NCBI GenBank assembly: GCA_002914845.1
Contig: JXTC01000062.1
Span: 147,495-211,494, forward strand
Direction: 5' to 3'
Length of the DNA stretch: 64,000 bases
DNA from: Trema orientale
Taxonomy: Eukaryota; Streptophyta; Magnoliopsida; Rosales; Cannabaceae
Shown here in pieces: positions 61,701-64,000 of the stretch. Position 1 is the first letter of the stretch, and every line of letters begins with the position of its first letter. Made by a program: the position numbers and the translations under genes. The notes under the pieces were generated by a model. That model was given only the letters and a program-made list of their open reading frames with translations. It was not told where the DNA came from and did no database searches.

Positions 61701-62797
61701 ACAATCTGATATCATAGTATCACTGGATATAAATATAAGCAAATATATAAGTCTCTATTTATAAAGTTATAAGGAGAAAATGACAAACTGACCTCCATAT
61801 TCTCGCGGCGAAATCCTAAAGATTGAGATCCTACATATAATTTTCGCTTTCCCTTGGCTTTGTCAGAGTCAAGAGTCTTTGCATTGTTTTTAGATTCTCC
61901 AGCAGATGCAGAGTTCTTTTCAGCATTTCCAGAGTCATCAACTTCCATTTGATCAATTGATCCAACAACCTTAACAAATAAAAGATATAGATTATATTTG
62001 TTTTTAATCCACATACTAGGCTACCAATATGAAATACTAAAAAGGAAAACCAGATATTCTTCTCTGTAAAGAATTACAACGCTCAAGGATGATAAATTAA
62101 GTATTTTATTAATCTTTTGCCAAACAATATGCAACCAATCAATAAAAATAAAGGAAATTTTAAAGCCGCCAAATGTGGAATACACAATACCTTCAGAGAT
62201 GGAACAATTTCACAGCTTTAAAGTTGGAGTTAAAATGCACTGGTGGTGTAAATTGGAGGAAATCAAACACATTGTACATTAAGGGGGGAAAAAATGCCAA
62301 GTACAATAAATTTCCACTTCATTTTGTTTACACCCAATGCAGCAACTAAGTTGTTATGCCATTTGGATCACGCACAAAGTCAATCTTGTAAAAGGGTTCT
62401 ATGGTAAACTTCACTAGATGTGTTAGTGCCCCGTAAAGTTACTAGAACATTATATACTTAATAAAAAGTAACAGAAGTCGGCATCGTGAACTCTAGAAAT
62501 AAAGCTAATTTTCTAGTAAGCTGACGAGATTTGAAGTCATATTACAATAAGGGGGTCAACATTATAACAAGTGTAAAACAACACTTACAGATGGAAAAAC
62601 TGCCTTGGGTGCATCTTCACCAGCATAACCAGCTTTGCATGTGTGAGAACCCAAATCAATTACAATAGCCGAGACCTCATCTGCAACCCAGAAAAACCCA
62701 CAGTACATTTTTATTTTTTTTTTTTTTTAAAAAAAAAAAAGGGAAGCAGTTGAAAAAACTTAAGCTGAGAATTAATGTACTCACCTCCTCCGTACAT
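55746..62797 (-). CDS. Actin-related protein 4 (ARP4), 445 aa, 20 coding exons
   Basis: ARP4 is a nuclear actin-like subunit shared by SWR1, INO80 and NuA4-type chromatin complexes. Exons: 62797-62785, 62680-62589, 61969-61793, 61659-61586, 61063-60983, 60725-60665, 60538-60489, 60268-60214, 59988-59911, 59809-59756, 59254-59201, 59124-59064, 58778-58727, 58538-58472, 58342-58280, 58187-58125, 56738-56676, 56287-56223, 56013-55945, 55791-55746. Phase closes throughout. [20 protein letters not shown] and GYAGEDAPK start the actin fold, and an acidic, Ser-rich insert follows (about 40-80). [18 protein letters not shown] and LAGGT are nucleotide-pocket segments. The end [17 protein letters not shown] and the KCP terminus match plant ARP4. 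The first coding exon is only 13 bases. Arabidopsis ARP4 is close in length (about 441). Confidence 0.95.
56905..57168. mobile_element. MITE-like element in an ARP4 intron, copy B
   Basis: TTACCTACACATAGGT occurs three times: twice at the left end (about 56923 and 56963) and once near the right end (about 57125). Poly-T at the left and poly-A at the right extend the inverted ends. TGGATTGG stands at 56939-56946 and at 57161-57168, a candidate 8-bp target-site duplication; if so, the outermost left repeat is a later local duplication. CCGTTGGATCA and TGATCCAACGG flank the inner centre. It shares several strings with the element at about 44656-44884. Confidence 0.55.
57169..58124. other. Remainder of the largest ARP4 intron
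   Basis: This AT-rich sequence, with TATATATGTA runs at 57176-57212 and 57645-57690, lies within the 1386-base intron between the 16th and 17th coding exons. No exon or RNA gene is evident. Confidence 0.6.
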
Positions 62798-62808
62798 GTT
62801 TGAAGGTT

Positions 62809-63355
62809 TCTAAGAGAGAACGAGAAAAATGTCAGGGGAAAACTGCAAAAGGTACCGAAAATTAAACAATTTTTTTTTTTTCAAAATTTCCACTGAAAAT
62901 TGAGAAAAATTTCAAGCTTTGCAGTGAAAAAAGTTACAAGTACAAAATGCTTAATAATTAGTTTCACCAAGAAAAAAAAAAGACCTTTTTTTAACACGCC
63001 CACAAATTTACGAAAGAAAAGAAACCCTTGCAGAAGTTAAAACAGAAATTAATTTAACTATTTCTTCTTTTTTTTTAACAATTTTGACCTGGGTAGAAAT
63101 CAGAACCCTAAAATCCCATAACGAGGAAAACCCAAAATCAAAACCCTAATAAAAGACAAATATATATATATGTATGTAAGTAAGTAGAAAAGAAGAAATG
63201 CATACAATACGGTAAGAGAGCAGTGAAGGAGTTAGTTTGGTGGGTTCTTCAAACTCAAGTTTGGGCAAATTGCATATCGATGAAGAAGAAGAAGAAGAAA
63301 GAAGCAGCAACCAGAGAGGGAGTGAAGTGAGAGGGAAAGAGGGGTTTTTTGAGTT
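62809..63355 (-). promoter_or_regulatory. ARP4 5' UTR with probable leader intron
   Basis: A TTCTCTCTTAG acceptor lies at 62810, 12 bases before the start codon, and a possible donor CC|GTATTG at 63210, predicting a leader intron of about 400 bases. Upstream of 63210 the coding strand has CTTCTTCTT and CCCTCTCACTTC tracts, typical of plant leaders. The transcription start is probably near 63350 but is not shown by the sequence. Confidence 0.5.
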
Positions 63356-63361
63356 TAGACA

Positions 63362-63614
63362 CCCGCTCACGTACATTACGGGGTTTAAGCGGCGACGTTT
63401 TACCTTTTTTTAATCTTCTTTCTTTTTTTTGGGGGTTAATATCCTATACCTAGGTCCCCAACTTTTCTCCAATGTATCACTTAGGTTCCCGCTCACGTAC
63501 ATTACGGGGTTTAAGCGGCGACGTTTTACCTTTTTTTAATCTCTTTCTTTTTTTTGGGGTTAATATCACCTAGGGTCCCCAACTTTTCTCTAATGTATCA
63601 CTTAGGTTCTCAGC
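63362..63614. repeat. 128-bp tandem duplication spanning ARP4 promoter and transposon end
   Basis: CCCGCTCACGTACATTACGG starts at 63362 and again at 63490. Each copy carries the gene-side part (to about 63425), then the start of a transposon TIR (GGGGTTAATATC..CTAGG..TCCCCAACTTTTCT), up to CACTTAGGTT. The copies differ only by a few indels. Confidence 0.9.
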
Positions 63615-63840
63615 CTTTGTTTTGTAGCATTTAACTCCCCAGCTAAATAATTTTTATAACAACTTAGGTCTTTTAACCAATTCCGTCAAAAAGAGCTGTG
63701 AAGTATCACGTGTTGAGCATGTGTTCCCTTTTGTAGGGGTATTTGGTGTACTGTGGACATTTAAAAAAATTATTCAAAACTTTAAAGTAAAAATAACCAA
63801 AAAAAATTTTAATGAATAAACAAATAGTAGTTGTTAATAA
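63550..63840. mobile_element. MULE-like TIR, element only partly visible
   Basis: GGGGTTAATATCACCTAGGGTCCCCAACTTTTC resembles the TIR start of the element at 20191. The same design continues inward: a GTAGCATTTAACTCCCC block, then an AATTCCGTCA-like string and a CACGTGTTG run. No matching right end was seen before the window stops, so the element either continues beyond it or is broken. Confidence 0.5.
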
Positions 63841-64000
63841 TCTATACTTATATTAGAAGCGTGGATGGGGCGTTTATTTTTCCTACTCATTTTCATTTCA
63901 GCCGTTCATTTGTTTTTCATCTAAAGGCTGATAATGGGTCTTTTTTTTTTCTTTCTCTGTCTCTCCATCTCTTCCACCGTTTCTTCATTTTTTTCTTCTC
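63841..64000 (+). mobile_element. Possible 5' end of a Helitron, runs off the window
   Basis: TCTATACTTATATTAGAAGC follows an A, as expected for a Helitron inserted between A and T and beginning with TC. Similar TCTATACT(A/T)-type starts are known from plant Helitrons. The remainder is CT-rich, and no helicase or 3' hairpin with CTRR end lies inside the window, so this rests on about 20 bases. Confidence 0.35.

Noticed and set aside
1-64000. CRISPR arrays, bacterial operons, rRNA genes
   Set aside because: None seen. Direct repeats here are tandem duplications, microsatellites or transposons, and the intron structure is that of a plant nuclear genome.

Overview
The window is 64 kb of AT-rich nuclear DNA from a flowering plant, most likely a eudicot. 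It has multi-exon genes with GT-AG introns, two intron-poor PPR genes, nuclear genes for plastid proteins, long AT-rich intergenic tracts and many small non-autonomous transposons. The species cannot be named from sequence alone. One unresolved base (N) lies at 33604.

Left part (1-15 kb): mostly intergenic, with two hAT-like MITEs (2663-3262, 3986-4562), a tRNA-derived SINE (about 3601-3799), a small two-exon gene for a membrane protein I do not recognise (5432-6159, +), and a 5'-truncated, broken LINE flanked by a candidate target-site duplication (8551-10539, -). Middle left (15-31 kb): a receptor-like cytoplasmic kinase gene (16516-19228, +) whose kinase domain lacks the catalytic residues, a long-TIR MULE-like element (20191-21262), and a 12-coding-exon B3/CW/EAR repressor gene of the VAL family (30455 to 22615, -). 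The VAL gene has a U12-type intron and several palindromic RY motifs, which are the sequence its own B3 domain is expected to bind.

Middle right (35-53 kb): plastid elongation factor EF-P (35429-39637, +), converging on a PPR gene (41613-40093, -); a small intronless gene of unknown function (44437-43994, -); a second PPR gene, probably mitochondrial (47982-49469, +); and plastid ribosomal protein bS20c (52566-50367, -). Right part (53-64 kb): a foldback MITE, a SINE with an 18-bp target-site duplication, and actin-related protein ARP4 (62797 to 55746, -, 20 coding exons). The ARP4 promoter side abuts a MULE-like TIR and a 128-bp tandem duplication that spans the gene/transposon junction; a Helitron-like 5' end begins at 63841.

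The genes do not form a pathway. Two themes recur: chromatin regulation (VAL repressor; ARP4, a subunit of SWR1/NuA4/INO80-type complexes) and organelle gene expression (EF-P, bS20c and two PPR proteins). Exon borders were placed by eye from GT/AG sites, reading frame and remembered family conservation, and reading phase closes across every intron in the models given.
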